From: an uncultured candidate division Zixibacteria bacterium
Lineage (GTDB): Bacteria > Zixibacteria > MSB-5A5 > SM1-73
DNA length: 64,000 nt
Reading direction: 5' to 3'
Assembly: GCA_903908285.1 (NCBI GenBank)
Contig: CAIVRH010000048.1
Coordinates: forward strand, 271,677 to 335,676
Made by a program: the position numbers and the translations under genes. Under the pieces are notes generated by a model. It did no database searches. It was not told the origin of the DNA and saw only the letters and a list, made by a program, of their open reading frames with translations. Shown here piece by piece: positions 51,893 to 60,582 of this stretch (its first letter is position 1; each line of letters starts with the position of its first letter).

Positions 51893-54058
51893 TCATACTG
51901 CCACTGGCTCTTTCCCCGGGTGATTGATCCGGGTTTTAACCTCTTCTTTTTCGGAATTTAAGTATTCCTCCCAATCCCGGTGTATCCGATCCACCCCATT
52001 TTCTATATTATTTAGATACTTCAAGCTGACGGAGTTTAGGTTCGTTTGGGTAAGCTTTAACAACTCGGCGGATCCGCGAATGGCCGTTAGGGAATTGTTA
52101 ATCTGGTAACTTAACTCAGAGAGAGAAAGGTAGCTGGGTTTGTGCCGGTTCGAAGGCTCTTTCGGGATTTCATTTCTTCTTAATTTATCTTTCAGTCTCT
52201 CGTTGCTTTGGTTAAGAAGCCCTTTTTTCAGTGCCACGCACACTTGATTGGCCCGGTGTTCCAAAAAAACTATCTCCTCCTCGGTCAAGGGCTGTCTATC
52301 CCAGCTGCGCATCTCTCCCACCGAGATGACTCCCACTGCCCGATTTTGAAGAATCAAGGGGACTAAAACCGCAGAATTCACCCTTTCATCCATGATCAGC
52401 CGTGCCTCCTTCCTGGACATGAAGCTTTCCGGATCCTCCTGATTTATCAACATGGGTTTTCCTGCATCCAGGGTTAGACGGTGCCAGGGAAGATACTGCA
52501 AAGGAAACTTCTCGTCTCTTCTTAACTCTATCCCCTCAGATCTGATCTGGTGGGCGGCACAGGAGATTAATTGGTCCCCCTGCTTGTTTAAAAGGGATAC
52601 CCGGGCAAAGCTTTTGGGCAGATCGGTAGTGAGATCGGCGGTTAAGTCTTTTATTAGGGTTGAAATATCCTCCTCCATTACTATTCTTTTTTCAAATTCA
52701 CCCAGCGATCGGGTCAAATAATCTTTTCTGGAGAGTTTATCTCTTTGCATTTGTTCCAATAGCAGGTGGGAAAGCGTCAGGCAGAAAGCCTTAAGCCACT
52801 TTCCGTCATGGGTTGAATAGAAATTGGGCTCCTGATGCCCCAGGCATAAGACTCCGTAAATGGACTCTCCAAAACCTAAAGGAAGGGCAATCCGGGATTT
52901 GATCCCGCAGGCTTTAAGGAGAGAGTCGTCCGATGAATTTCCACTGGTATCCGTATGTCGGTCGATCCGGACCTCCCGGGAACTCATGGCTTTACCAATC
53001 AAACTGTCTTCCTGGGGAACCCGGTTGCATCGGTCCACTAATACTCCCCCGGAACTACCCATCGAGATCCTTTTCATATCCTTTCCCCATCCCGGGGTAA
53101 AAATCAGGGAGATATGATCAAAACCCATAATTCTTTTAAGCTCGAGTGCAATCTTTGGAAACGCATCCGCCAGGATTCTATTCTCCTGAACTGCCGATAG
53201 CACATTTTCCAGGGCAGAGATGTAGGTTCTTCTCTTCCGGTTGCGATTGGCTGCCAAGTTCTGATTGGTTGAAAGTCCTAAAATCTCACCCACGTTACTG
53301 AGAAACTGCAGCTCCTGGTAGGAAAAACGGTCCGGCTTGGAATCGTAAAGTCCCATCAGTCCCAAAATTTTTCCGCAGAATTTGATGGGGATGCAGGCAA
53401 AGGATCGAATTTGGTTCAACTCCCCAAACAGGGTGCCATACTCGGGTAGTGTTTTTACATCCGCAGAGGCGGTTGCTTCTTTGGACTTGATGGATTCCTG
53501 GTACCAGTTGTTTTTCGAATAAAGATCAAATAGCGTATGGAGATTTTCAGGGGGGACGCCTCCATGCGCCGCTACCGTCATCTCTGCGGAATTGAAAGTA
53601 GGCTTGAAGATAACCCCCATCTTATAACCCATGATGTTTATCAGATCAGTTAAGGACTCCTTAAGTATCTCGTCCAACTCCTGGTGGTGGTTGATTGCGG
53701 ACAGAAGGGCATGCAGACAGGTAAGCTGTCTTAACCTCCGGGTAGTGCTCGTTTTCGCCTCAATCAGCGAGCTGCCCAATTTTAGAAAACCAAGCAAAAT
53801 CAGACCTCCGCCCGCCACATAGTCGAAAATGACAAATGCCTGCATGATCTGCAGGGTAGTGGAGGAAACAGATGGGACCGGATTAAAAACCGTAGCCAGA
53901 TTCACCCCACCCCCTAAAACCAGCAAAGCTCCTCCCGCCAACAGTGTTTTCCAGCTTAGCGGATTATACTCGAAGTACCTGCGCCTTTGCTTTAATATGA
54001 GAATCACGAAGGCGGAAAACAGAAAAACCATCGCCCCTCCTCCTATCAGATTAAGCAT
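51893..54058 (-). CDS. membrane GAF protein with kinase-dead HisKA-like tail
   Basis: 721 residues from ATG 54058 (GAGGAGG upstream). Three TM helices lie at the N-terminus (LIGGGAMVFLFSAFVILIL, TLLAGGALLVLGGGVNLA, AFVIFDYVAGGGLILLGFLK). At least three GAF domains follow, in the regions around 105-270, 280-450 and 475-615. The last ~80 residues resemble a HisKA dimerisation helix (ELSYQINNSLTAIRGSAELL), but the phospho-His is Tyr651 (SYQINN instead of xHEINN), and no ATPase domain follows. It is therefore not a working kinase; it may dimerise with or regulate the five-GAF kinase encoded 14 bases downstream. Confidence 0.8.
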   Translation of the reverse strand: MLNLIGGGAMVFLFSAFVILILKQRRRYFEYNPLSWKTLLAGGALLVLGGGVNLATVFNPVPSVSSTTLQIMQAFVIFDYVAGGGLILLGFLKLGSSLIEAKTSTTRRLRQLTCLHALLSAINHHQELDEILKESLTDLINIMGYKMGVIFKPTFNSAEMTVAAHGGVPPENLHTLFDLYSKNNWYQESIKSKEATASADVKTLPEYGTLFGELNQIRSFACIPIKFCGKILGLMGLYDSKPDRFSYQELQFLSNVGEILGLSTNQNLAANRNRKRRTYISALENVLSAVQENRILADAFPKIALELKRIMGFDHISLIFTPGWGKDMKRISMGSSGGVLVDRCNRVPQEDSLIGKAMSSREVRIDRHTDTSGNSSDDSLLKACGIKSRIALPLGFGESIYGVLCLGHQEPNFYSTHDGKWLKAFCLTLSHLLLEQMQRDKLSRKDYLTRSLGEFEKRIVMEEDISTLIKDLTADLTTDLPKSFARVSLLNKQGDQLISCAAHQIRSEGIELRRDEKFPLQYLPWHRLTLDAGKPMLINQEDPESFMSRKEARLIMDERVNSAVLVPLILQNRAVGVISVGEMRSWDRQPLTEEEIVFLEHRANQVCVALKKGLLNQSNERLKDKLRRNEIPKEPSNRHKPSYLSLSELSYQINNSLTAIRGSAELLKLTQTNLNSVSLKYLNNIENGVDRIHRDWEEYLNSEKEEVKTRINHPGKEPVAV

Positions 54059-54403
54059 GTTCTTACCCTCCTCAAAAGAATATGGGAAGTCACCTGGCAA
54101 ATTATTGTTCTAACTATTTCGGTATCAGATGAAACAAACCTGGTCGAAAGTCTTGTCATAAAGAAGAGATGTATGCGGCTTCTCTTTTGATGCTGATCGA
54201 GTTTCATGCGAAAACACTCCTATCCCCAGATGCGACTCATCCAGTAGTCTTCTCCTCGCCACATTTGTATTATCGACAGAAAGCGGAAGTGTTTTAGCGG
54301 GGGAAAGCCGGATTCGAATCAAACCGGGGAAACAACCGGAAGACCTTTTAGGGGATACGGGGTAAGCAGAGTTTATAAGCTACCGGGGACAGATACTCAT
54401 AAG
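54059..54403. other. gap between the Fis-type regulator and the GAF gene
   Basis: 345 bases. A 65-codon minus-strand frame at 54125-54322 lacks a ribosome-binding site and family signals. I see no promoter or RNA element that I can support. Confidence 0.4.
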
Positions 54404-55102
54404 TTAAAATATGTCAAATCTTTTCATCCTCTCCCGAAGGGTGTTGCGGGATATACCTAAGATTTGAGAAGCCCTTACCTGATTATGATTGACCGATTTC
54501 AATACCTCGGAAATCATAGTCTTTTCCAAACCGGAAAGGAGGCGGTCGTAGATGTGCCCACGGCAATCACGAATTATCTGGTCAAAGACGGGATTTAACA
54601 TCTGGGCAAACAAGTGGTGATAGTCCTGGTTGACGGTAGGAGAATTTACCGGCCCTTTCTCTTTCCCTCCTTCCGGGGGGTTTTTTTCCTGACTGGAAAG
54701 TCGAACGGATCCCAATAGCACTTTATTCTCCTGTCTTGAGGGTTTTGAGGATAAAGCTTCCTTAACCATAAAAGCGAGCTTCTCTGCTTGCACCGGGGGG
54801 GTTAGCCATCCGTATATTTGTCGATCCAGAGTTTTCACTTCGATCCGATCGGATCGACCATCCGAAAGAACTATCAAGGGAAGGGTAGAATTCACCTCTT
54901 TTATCTTTTTAATCAGCTCCGGAGTGGTTTGGTCCGGGGGATTCAAATCGAAGATCACCAGATCCGGTCTGGCGTTCATCAACGAGGTTAAAACGCTTTT
55001 CCCCTGCGGACAGACCAAAAGCTTGAATTCTCTTGGATCCAGATACTTGTTCAGATCCTGCGAAACTTTAGGATCAGAGCCTACCACTAATATCTGCTTC
55101 AT
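54404..55102 (-). CDS. response regulator with atypical receiver and Fis-type DNA-binding domain
   Basis: 232 residues from ATG 55102 (MKQILVVGSDPKV); the longer frame upstream is unlikely. Receiver about 1-120: phosphoacceptor candidate D52 (LVIFDLNPPD), but the acidic pair is reduced to one Asp (D10) and the conserved Lys is Thr101 (WLTPPVQ). This pattern suggests a pseudo-receiver. A Ser/Pro-rich linker leads to a C-terminal Fis-type helix-turn-helix (MISEVLKSVNHNQVRASQIL, GISRNTLRERMKRF) like that of NtrC-family regulators, but the AAA+ domain is missing, so it cannot activate sigma-54. It heads the signalling cluster. Confidence 0.82.
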   Translation of the reverse strand: MKQILVVGSDPKVSQDLNKYLDPREFKLLVCPQGKSVLTSLMNARPDLVIFDLNPPDQTTPELIKKIKEVNSTLPLIVLSDGRSDRIEVKTLDRQIYGWLTPPVQAEKLAFMVKEALSSKPSRQENKVLLGSVRLSSQEKNPPEGGKEKGPVNSPTVNQDYHHLFAQMLNPVFDQIIRDCRGHIYDRLLSGLEKTMISEVLKSVNHNQVRASQILGISRNTLRERMKRFDIF

Positions 55103-55645
55103 AATTGTTGAGATATGATGTTTCCGGTGAAAAGCTGCTTTTACTAAAAATAGTATCGGCTGGAAAAGAGCTATCTTAAGTCTGCATGTGAGAGAAAAAT
55201 AAACTTGGGATGAAGAAGAAAGTACATCTCTTATTTCTTTCATCTTGTCTTATGATTATTTGAATTCGTTGCTTTTGTTTGATTGGTTCAGTGAATTGCA
55301 TTACGCAAGTTAGATCACTGCAATAGCTTATAAAATACTGTTTGCGGTTAAACAATTTCTCTTGACAAATAAGATGCTAAAGTTAAATTATTAACGTTGA
55401 GTGGGGCATTGAATAACGAAAAACTGCATTATATTTTCTTTCTCAATTACTCTCCGCATGGAAGGCAGGGGAGCAAACCATGACAGGGATGTCTATTCGC
55501 ATGATCGAAACGGTTAAGTCTGACTTAGTATATTTATAGAAAAATAGAATTGTTCTCTGGAAGGGTAAGCTGTCTTTCTCCAAGGATCATTCCAATAAAA
55601 CTAAATTTTTGGATTTTTCACTTCTTCAGGGGAGGACTATGAATT
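55103..55645. other. intergenic region upstream of the secretin operon
   Basis: About 540 bases. A promoter-like pair lies at 55362-55390. The leader after it is about 250 bases long and contains GACA-GGGA-TGTC (55482-55493), a small hairpin with a GNRA-like loop, and GCATGG/CCATG pairing (55456-55481). I cannot match it to a known RNA family. Confidence 0.4.
55362..55390 (+). promoter_or_regulatory. probable promoter of the secretin operon
   Basis: A perfect TTGACA (55362-55367) and, after 17 bases, AAATTA (55385-55390; TAAATT one base earlier). The -10 is weak. Transcripts would carry a 250-base leader. Confidence 0.45.
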
Positions 55646-56338
55646 ATGACTTTTCGTAAAAACGTTCTACTGCTTTGCGTCTTGCTTATGTTTTTTTTCA
55701 CCTCTGCTGCCTTCTGTCAAAGCGGTCAAGCCGTCCGCGTTCAGGGATTCTATGCTAATGACTCTTTAAAAGTGAAAGTTTACCAGGCTCCGATCCCCTC
55801 ACATCCTGTTCGAGCAGGCGCCGTTGGTATAATAAACAAAAGAGATGCTGAACTAGAGGCACCTGTCCAACCACCGGTTTTGCCGCCAGATCCGGATAAA
55901 TGTCAATGGCTACGTTTCTATTTCTCCGGCACTTGCTGGAACTGGTTTATCAAAAAACCAGGAACCTACGGCGGACAGATTCTTACTGGTTCTATCCAAA
56001 GCAATGGGAAAGTCCGGATTGAGTTCCAACGGTTCAATAAGCTATTATGCACCGATGGTTCTGGTGAGCGACTGGATATCTTCTATGCCGTCTCATCACC
56101 CACTTGTAACATAAGCGACCTAACCTGGATGAGTCCGGATCAGCTTAACAATTACTGTATGAATTTCAACCCACCACCCTTGGTGCCGGTGCCGTGGGCG
56201 TTGTGGCAAAAAGTAGTGGTGGGGAAATCCGCACCAGCAGCTGAGTTCAAGGACGACGCCATCATAAGCATACATCTTCAGAACAACGGCATATGGATTG
56301 AGGGTAATATCGTCGAGCAGCTCCCTCTGGATCAATAA
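55646..56338 (+). CDS. secreted protein of unknown family, paralogue 1
   Basis: 230 residues; GGGGAGG lies 10 bases before the ATG. A signal peptide (LLLCVLLMFFFTSAAFC) precedes a Pro-rich segment (APVQPPVLPPDPDK). The rest shares a clear pattern with the next gene: GTCWNWFIKKPGTYGGQILT, GSIQSNGKVRIEFQRF, DIFYAVSS, WALWQKVVVGKSAP and EFKDDAIISIHL. No known domain was recognised. It is first in a four-gene set ending in a secretin. An overlapping 6-codon frame (MNYDFS) begins at 55639 right after the same ribosome-binding site, a possible coupling feature. Confidence 0.7.
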   Translation: MTFRKNVLLLCVLLMFFFTSAAFCQSGQAVRVQGFYANDSLKVKVYQAPIPSHPVRAGAVGIINKRDAELEAPVQPPVLPPDPDKCQWLRFYFSGTCWNWFIKKPGTYGGQILTGSIQSNGKVRIEFQRFNKLLCTDGSGERLDIFYAVSSPTCNISDLTWMSPDQLNNYCMNFNPPPLVPVPWALWQKVVVGKSAPAAEFKDDAIISIHLQNNGIWIEGNIVEQLPLDQ

Positions 56339-56423
56339 GCAGTTTTGAAAATATATGGGGTGACCGAACATAAACCCCTTGACAGAAGTCGAGGAAAATG
56401 TAGATTTGAAGGAGGTGAAAAGG

Positions 56424-57134
56424 ATGAAAAAATTGTTTCTTATAGTAGCGTTAGTTTGTTTCGTTCCGGCTCTGGCGTTATCCCAGATTCCACTTTATCC
56501 TCCAGCGGGATACGAGGTTGAATCGTTCCACTTGGACACACTCACTGGGCAGTGGGTGGCAAATCCACTGGGTGATCCGTCAGCAATAGCACAGTGTTGG
56601 GCATCTTTGGAGGCGAGTGGTAGCTGCAATAAGGATTGGCACATAGATGTCAAGGTGCATGCGTCCATAGCTCAATGGTCAAGTTGGCACATGACCGGCA
56701 CCAGGTGGGATTGGTTCGTGAAGAAACCGGGCGACTACGCAGCCGATTGCATCAGTGGCAGCATCGCCAGCAACCAGAACGTATTGGTCGACTATCATGA
56801 CTTCGGAGATCTGGTTGCAGAGGTTCCGGCCAATTCGATAGACGACACCATCGAAGTCTGGTATGCGGTTTCGGCAAGTGGCACCCCGTACCCACTCACC
56901 AGCCCAAATTGGGTGCGTTCGTGGGATTTGAATCAAGCAGCTGAGTGGGACACCCTCTATGATTCGGCGGCGCTTCACGCCGGCATTACCTGGAAGTTGT
57001 GGAACAGGATACACGTGAGTAACTGTAACTCTGCCTGTGAATACAACGACGACGCCTGGATCAGTCTGCAGTTGCTCGGTCAGAAACCGTGGATTGATCG
57101 CACAACAGGTTTGTTCCAACGCACTGCTCCGTAG
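56424..57134 (+). CDS. secreted protein of unknown family, paralogue 2
   Basis: 236 residues from ATG 56424 (GAAGGAGGTG upstream). Signal peptide MKKLFLIVALVCFVPALALS. Shared motifs with paralogue 1: MTGTRWDWFVKKPGDYAADC, SGSIASNQNVLVDYHDFGDL, EVWYAVSASG, WKLWNRIHVSNCNSACEYND, DAWISLQLLG. The W-x-W-F-x-K-K-P-G core and the late E-Y/F-N/K-D-D-A element define the family. Several Cys suggest disulfides. It could be a structural or secreted substrate of the export/surface apparatus encoded downstream. Confidence 0.72.
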   Translation: MKKLFLIVALVCFVPALALSQIPLYPPAGYEVESFHLDTLTGQWVANPLGDPSAIAQCWASLEASGSCNKDWHIDVKVHASIAQWSSWHMTGTRWDWFVKKPGDYAADCISGSIASNQNVLVDYHDFGDLVAEVPANSIDDTIEVWYAVSASGTPYPLTSPNWVRSWDLNQAAEWDTLYDSAALHAGITWKLWNRIHVSNCNSACEYNDDAWISLQLLGQKPWIDRTTGLFQRTAP

Positions 57135-57167
57135 TCTGTTTTGCTATAGTTTTATTTTTGTGTAAAC

Positions 57168-57192
57168 CGGGGAACGGTCACCCCGTATTTTT
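57168..57192 (+). terminator. possible attenuator between the secreted paralogues and the DUF916-like gene
   Basis: CGGGG-AACGGTCA-CCCCG followed by TATTTTT. The 5-bp stem is short, so read-through is likely; it could set a higher level of the upstream secreted proteins. Confidence 0.4.
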
Positions 57193-57214
57193 GAAAAAGT
57201 GATTTGCTGCTCAG

Positions 57215-58855
57215 ATGAAAAAAAAGAAACTCGCCCTCATATTTATAGTTCTTGCCACTTGCTTCTGGTTTATACCCGCCATAGCTCAATTCGATGTAAC
57301 TTTAAGCCCGATTCTGGTGGAAATCGATCTCGTTCCCGGGGCAAGGAAGAGTTTCTCCGTGTATTTAAACAACGAGAATGCCGAGAAAGCGGTGAACCTG
57401 ATAGCATATACCATGGACATAACGGAGAACGAGCAGGGCGCATATAAGGTGGTGGACAAGGGCCAATCCGAATTCTCCTGCGCCGACTGGATGAGAATCC
57501 AGGATACAACCTTCACCCTCGAGCCCGGCAAGTCCAAGGAAGTAAAGGTGCAAATTTCGGTGCCTCCCAATGTCTTTGGCGGTCGCTACGCTGCTGTTGT
57601 GTTCGAGGTCGTACCGGAGGTAGGACCGACCGGTGAAAAGCTGGGTTCGGTTCAATATCATTTCAGGATGCCGGCATTTGTGGAAGCTTCGGTCAAGAGA
57701 TTCGGTGGGCTGGTAAGAAAAGCTTCAATCTCCAACTTCAAAGTGGAGAATGTCACATCCGGTCCAGTTCTGAAAGAGATCGGGGGCGAGGGTTTGGGTT
57801 TCATTGCTGCGGTGAAAAACGAGGGGAATATACATCTTATCGGCAAAGGCACCTTAATTATCAAAGATAAGGAAGGGAAAACCAAGCGAAGAGTTCCTTT
57901 GGGCGGAGGACGCGGAGTCGTGCTTCCCGGCACAACCGTTGATTACAAGTCCCTTCTTAAGAAACCGCCTGCCGGTGAATACACCGCCAGAGCAGTCATA
58001 AATTTCGGCGGGCTTAGCCCGTCCATAGCCGAGATACCATTTGTGGTTTCTCGTGCAAAAAGCTCATCCGTTGGTTCTTTTAAAGCCAGCACCTCGTTGG
58101 CTATGGACATAAAGCCGGAGAATGTGGAGTTTAAAACGCCGCCGGGGGGATTCCGCGTAGCTACCTTCAATCTCCGTAATGACGAGCGCGATACGATTTC
58201 CATTACAGCCTACGTCAAGGATTTGGAATATGATTCGGAAGGAGCTATATTGGTGCTGGACTCATCTGAAACGGGTCGTTCGTGCAGAGGATGGATTAGC
58301 TTAGAACCCGAAAGATTCGCCGTTCCACCGGGCAGGAGTAACCAAGTGAAGTTCACCCTGCGGGTCCCATCAGGAAGTGAGGGAGGATATTACGCCTGTG
58401 TGGTTTTTGATGCTTTACTCAAAGGGAAAAAAGAAGAGTCCATAACGACACCGTTCGAGATTCCCGTCATCATGAGCGTACCCCCTAAGTTGGATCTTAA
58501 AGGAGAGGTCTCCGATTTGGAAGTATCAGCGTCCGCAGGAAAAGCTGCCGCGTTCACTGCCTATTTCAAAAACACAGGCAACATCCATATTAAACCCAAG
58601 GGGATAATCAGTCTTCAGGTATTCAAAGAGGTAAAAACCACGGGTGATGTTACGTATGTTGGCAAAGCACAGTGGGAGAAAGTAGCTCAATTTCCTTTTG
58701 AAGATGTGAGTCAATACGTGCTGCCGGGGGGTATTAGGAAGATGGAGGCTGGCTATGCCGGAGCTTTGGGAGCCGGCAAGTATACAGCAGAGATCAGCAT
58801 CGACTACGGAGGTTCAGCACCAGCCACTTTCAAAAAAGAATTCAGGATTAAGTAA
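57215..58855 (+). CDS. secreted DUF916-like double beta-sandwich protein
   Basis: 546 residues. A signal peptide (LALIFIVLATCFWFIPAIAQ) is followed by two copies of the same unit, about 25-285 and 305-545. Each starts with a chaperone-like beta-sandwich (VTLSPILVEIDLVPGARKSF and FKTPPGGFRVATFNLRNDER), contains a C..W(M/I)... motif (SCADWMRIQ, SCRGWISLE), GGRYAAVVFEV or GGYYACVVFDA, and ends with a KN.GN.H-type strand (VKNEGNIHLIGKG, FKNTGNIHIKPKG) with a final GEYTARAVINFGG/GKYTAEISIDYGG. The pattern resembles DUF916/WxL-type peptidoglycan-associated or fimbrial chaperone-like domains. Likely periplasmic or surface-exposed, next to the secretin gene. Confidence 0.72.
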   Translation: MKKKKLALIFIVLATCFWFIPAIAQFDVTLSPILVEIDLVPGARKSFSVYLNNENAEKAVNLIAYTMDITENEQGAYKVVDKGQSEFSCADWMRIQDTTFTLEPGKSKEVKVQISVPPNVFGGRYAAVVFEVVPEVGPTGEKLGSVQYHFRMPAFVEASVKRFGGLVRKASISNFKVENVTSGPVLKEIGGEGLGFIAAVKNEGNIHLIGKGTLIIKDKEGKTKRRVPLGGGRGVVLPGTTVDYKSLLKKPPAGEYTARAVINFGGLSPSIAEIPFVVSRAKSSSVGSFKASTSLAMDIKPENVEFKTPPGGFRVATFNLRNDERDTISITAYVKDLEYDSEGAILVLDSSETGRSCRGWISLEPERFAVPPGRSNQVKFTLRVPSGSEGGYYACVVFDALLKGKKEESITTPFEIPVIMSVPPKLDLKGEVSDLEVSASAGKAAAFTAYFKNTGNIHIKPKGIISLQVFKEVKTTGDVTYVGKAQWEKVAQFPFEDVSQYVLPGGIRKMEAGYAGALGAGKYTAEISIDYGGSAPATFKKEFRIK

Positions 58856-58894
58856 GCACCAACTAATTCCCAAAGCCGGAGGAGGTCAGCTTAT

Positions 58895-60160
58895 ATGAGG
58901 TTTTCTTTTGTATTGCTTTTTTGTTTTTTTGTGTTTTTTGTCTCCACCAATACCCCAGCACAGATTGCTCCTCCCGATAGCTCAGAAGCGGTTGAGCAGC
59001 AACCTTTGATCTCGAATGTATTCTATGAAACCGACGTCAAGGAGGCTTTGGCAGCCATAGCCGGTCAAAGCGGTATAAACATAGTAACAGACCAGACGGT
59101 TTACGGTTTCATCAGTTTGGCGCTCGTCGATGTTCCTTTTGAGGAGGCTCTAAGACGAGTCTTGGCTCCTTTTGGATTGACTTTTAGAAAAATGCCGGGA
59201 TATTATATGGTCGGCGGAGCCTACCCGGACAATCCCTCTTTTCCATTGTTAAGCATTACCGAGAGGTTAGTCCCCAGTTATATAAAGGCTGAGACTGTGC
59301 CTTTGCTTCTTTCAAAATTTTATGAACCCTTCTTACATGTCGATCCAAAAACCAATGTCCTAACCATAACCGCTTCTCCGGAGATTATTCAGAAGATAAA
59401 ACAAGAGTTAGTTAGCATAGACGTTCCCCCCCGACAGGTGATGGTTGAGGCTTTAGTCACCGAGTTGACCAAGGCGGCGCGCAAGAGTCTGGGCATAGAT
59501 GCCAGTTGGCTGGGGACTAAGGACGGACGCGATCTATCCGTGATTCTTCCCATCGGTAATTTGCTGGATAGCACCTTGGGGATAAGATACAGCCGGCCGG
59601 AAGCAAAGTTCGAAGGATGGTCGGGCACCTTTTCGGCTACGTTGAAGGCGCTGGTGCAGGATGGCAAAGTCAATATTCGAGCCAATCCCCGCGTGGCGAC
59701 GCTCGAAGGGCAGAAAGCCACAATTCTAATTGGAAAAGAACAATATTACGTCATAATCACAGGAACAGTAGGATATGCTTATGGTCAACTGGAAAGAATC
59801 CCTGTCGGGGTATCTTTAGACATAGTACCCTACATTTCAGACAAAGGAGAGATAACGGTTGAGATACATCCCGAAGTGAGTGATGTGGTGGGAACAGGTG
59901 CCACCGGGCTTCCGGTGGTGAGCAAAAGATCAGTTACAACCACGGTACGGGTGAAGGATGGTGAAACCATCGTAATCGGCGGTCTGCTTCAAAAAAACGA
60001 ATCTACTGTTCGGAGGAAAATACCGCTTTTGGGCGACATTCCGATATTAGGATACCTGTTCAGCAGAACCGACAAAACAGTGGACGAGGTCGAAACCGTG
60101 ATTTTTATAACCCCGCATATTTTAACTGACGGAGAAAAAGCCGTTGAAATTCCCAAATAA
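58895..60160 (+). CDS. secretin-family outer-membrane protein (GspD/PilQ-like)
   Basis: 421 residues with GGAGGAGG upstream. After a signal peptide there is an STN-like domain (45-105: DVKEALAAIAGQSGINIVTD, VPFEEALRRVLAPFGLTFRK), then an N1/NolW-like segment (about 110-180) and the secretin pore domain (about 185-415: VMVEALVTELTKA, VRANPRVATLEGQKA-like, VGVSLDIVPYI, TTTVRVKDGETIVIGGLLQK, IPLLGDIPILGYLFS). It lacks the long N0-N3 set of type II secretins, so it is a short member. No ATPase, pseudopilin or inner-membrane platform gene is in the window. A terminator follows. Confidence 0.87.
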   Translation: MRFSFVLLFCFFVFFVSTNTPAQIAPPDSSEAVEQQPLISNVFYETDVKEALAAIAGQSGINIVTDQTVYGFISLALVDVPFEEALRRVLAPFGLTFRKMPGYYMVGGAYPDNPSFPLLSITERLVPSYIKAETVPLLLSKFYEPFLHVDPKTNVLTITASPEIIQKIKQELVSIDVPPRQVMVEALVTELTKAARKSLGIDASWLGTKDGRDLSVILPIGNLLDSTLGIRYSRPEAKFEGWSGTFSATLKALVQDGKVNIRANPRVATLEGQKATILIGKEQYYVIITGTVGYAYGQLERIPVGVSLDIVPYISDKGEITVEIHPEVSDVVGTGATGLPVVSKRSVTTTVRVKDGETIVIGGLLQKNESTVRRKIPLLGDIPILGYLFSRTDKTVDEVETVIFITPHILTDGEKAVEIPK

Positions 60161-60217
60161 CCCCTCTCTTTGAGTAACCATCTGATTGATTAGAACATGG
60201 ACATGCAGTCCAAGAAG

Positions 60218-60249
60218 ACCCTCCGATATAAAGAATGGAGGGTTTTTTT
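60218..60249 (+). terminator. intrinsic terminator of the secretin operon
   Basis: ACCCTCC/GGAGGGT stem with a 12-base loop followed by seven T. Confidence 0.82.
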
Positions 60250-60303
60250 ATTGCAGAGGAATCCTAATCGGCATGCCTCTTTCCCTTTAACAAGGAGACT
60301 GAT

Positions 60304-60396
60304 ATGAGGAAAATCCTAAGAATCATAATGGTGATGACCTTTGTAGGTGGCTTACTCGGTCATGTTTACGCTAAGACAATGGTTTTGGTTAAGTAA
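60304..60396 (+). CDS. 30-residue signal-peptide-like mini-protein
   Basis: AACAAGGAGACTGAT precedes ATG 60304. The product MRKILRIIMVMTFVGGLLGH plus VYAKTMVLVK looks like a complete Sec signal peptide with an AxA-like VYA cleavage site and only seven further residues. It may be a truncated relic of a secreted-protein gene or a real exported peptide. I cannot decide; the good ribosome-binding site is the main argument for it. Confidence 0.4.
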   Translation: MRKILRIIMVMTFVGGLLGHVYAKTMVLVK

Positions 60397-60403
60397 AGTT
60401 GGC

Positions 60404-60532
60404 TTAAATTTTTCCTTCCACACCCAATCCCAACCCAAAGCGAGCTGATATCCCATTTTCCTTAAACACACACCTAATTCTAATGTTCTGAAAATAACCG
60501 ACATTACTAAGACCGGACTTTAAACGTTTTCG
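60404..60532 (-). pseudogene. possible remnant of an outer-membrane beta-barrel gene
   Basis: A 42-codon open stretch on the minus strand ending in TAA. It reads SNVGYFQNIRIRCVFKENGI then SARFGLGLGVEGKI, with alternating hydrophobic residues and Gly/aromatic content as in a last barrel strand. There is no start codon with a ribosome-binding site and the upstream frame is closed. Presumed decayed 3' end; weak evidence. Confidence 0.25.
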
Positions 60533-60582
60533 CTAAGATATAAGCTCATATGTTTGCTGTTCTCAAAAATTAAAATTGAAGC

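Larger units (their letters stand above)
60161..60582. other. intergenic region after the secretin gene
   Basis: About 420 bases holding the terminator at 60218, a 30-codon leader-peptide-like frame at 60304 and a possible gene remnant on the minus strand at 60404-60532, each listed separately. Nothing else is supported. Confidence 0.5.

Noticed and set aside
54125..54322. 65-codon frame between the Fis-type regulator and the GAF gene
   Set aside because: No initiation signal or recognisable motif.
55462..55545. Possible c-di-GMP (GEMM) riboswitch in the secretin-operon leader, prompted by GAGCAAACC
   Set aside because: Only the short GCAAACC string matches; the GGGACGCAAAGCC and later receptor segments are missing.
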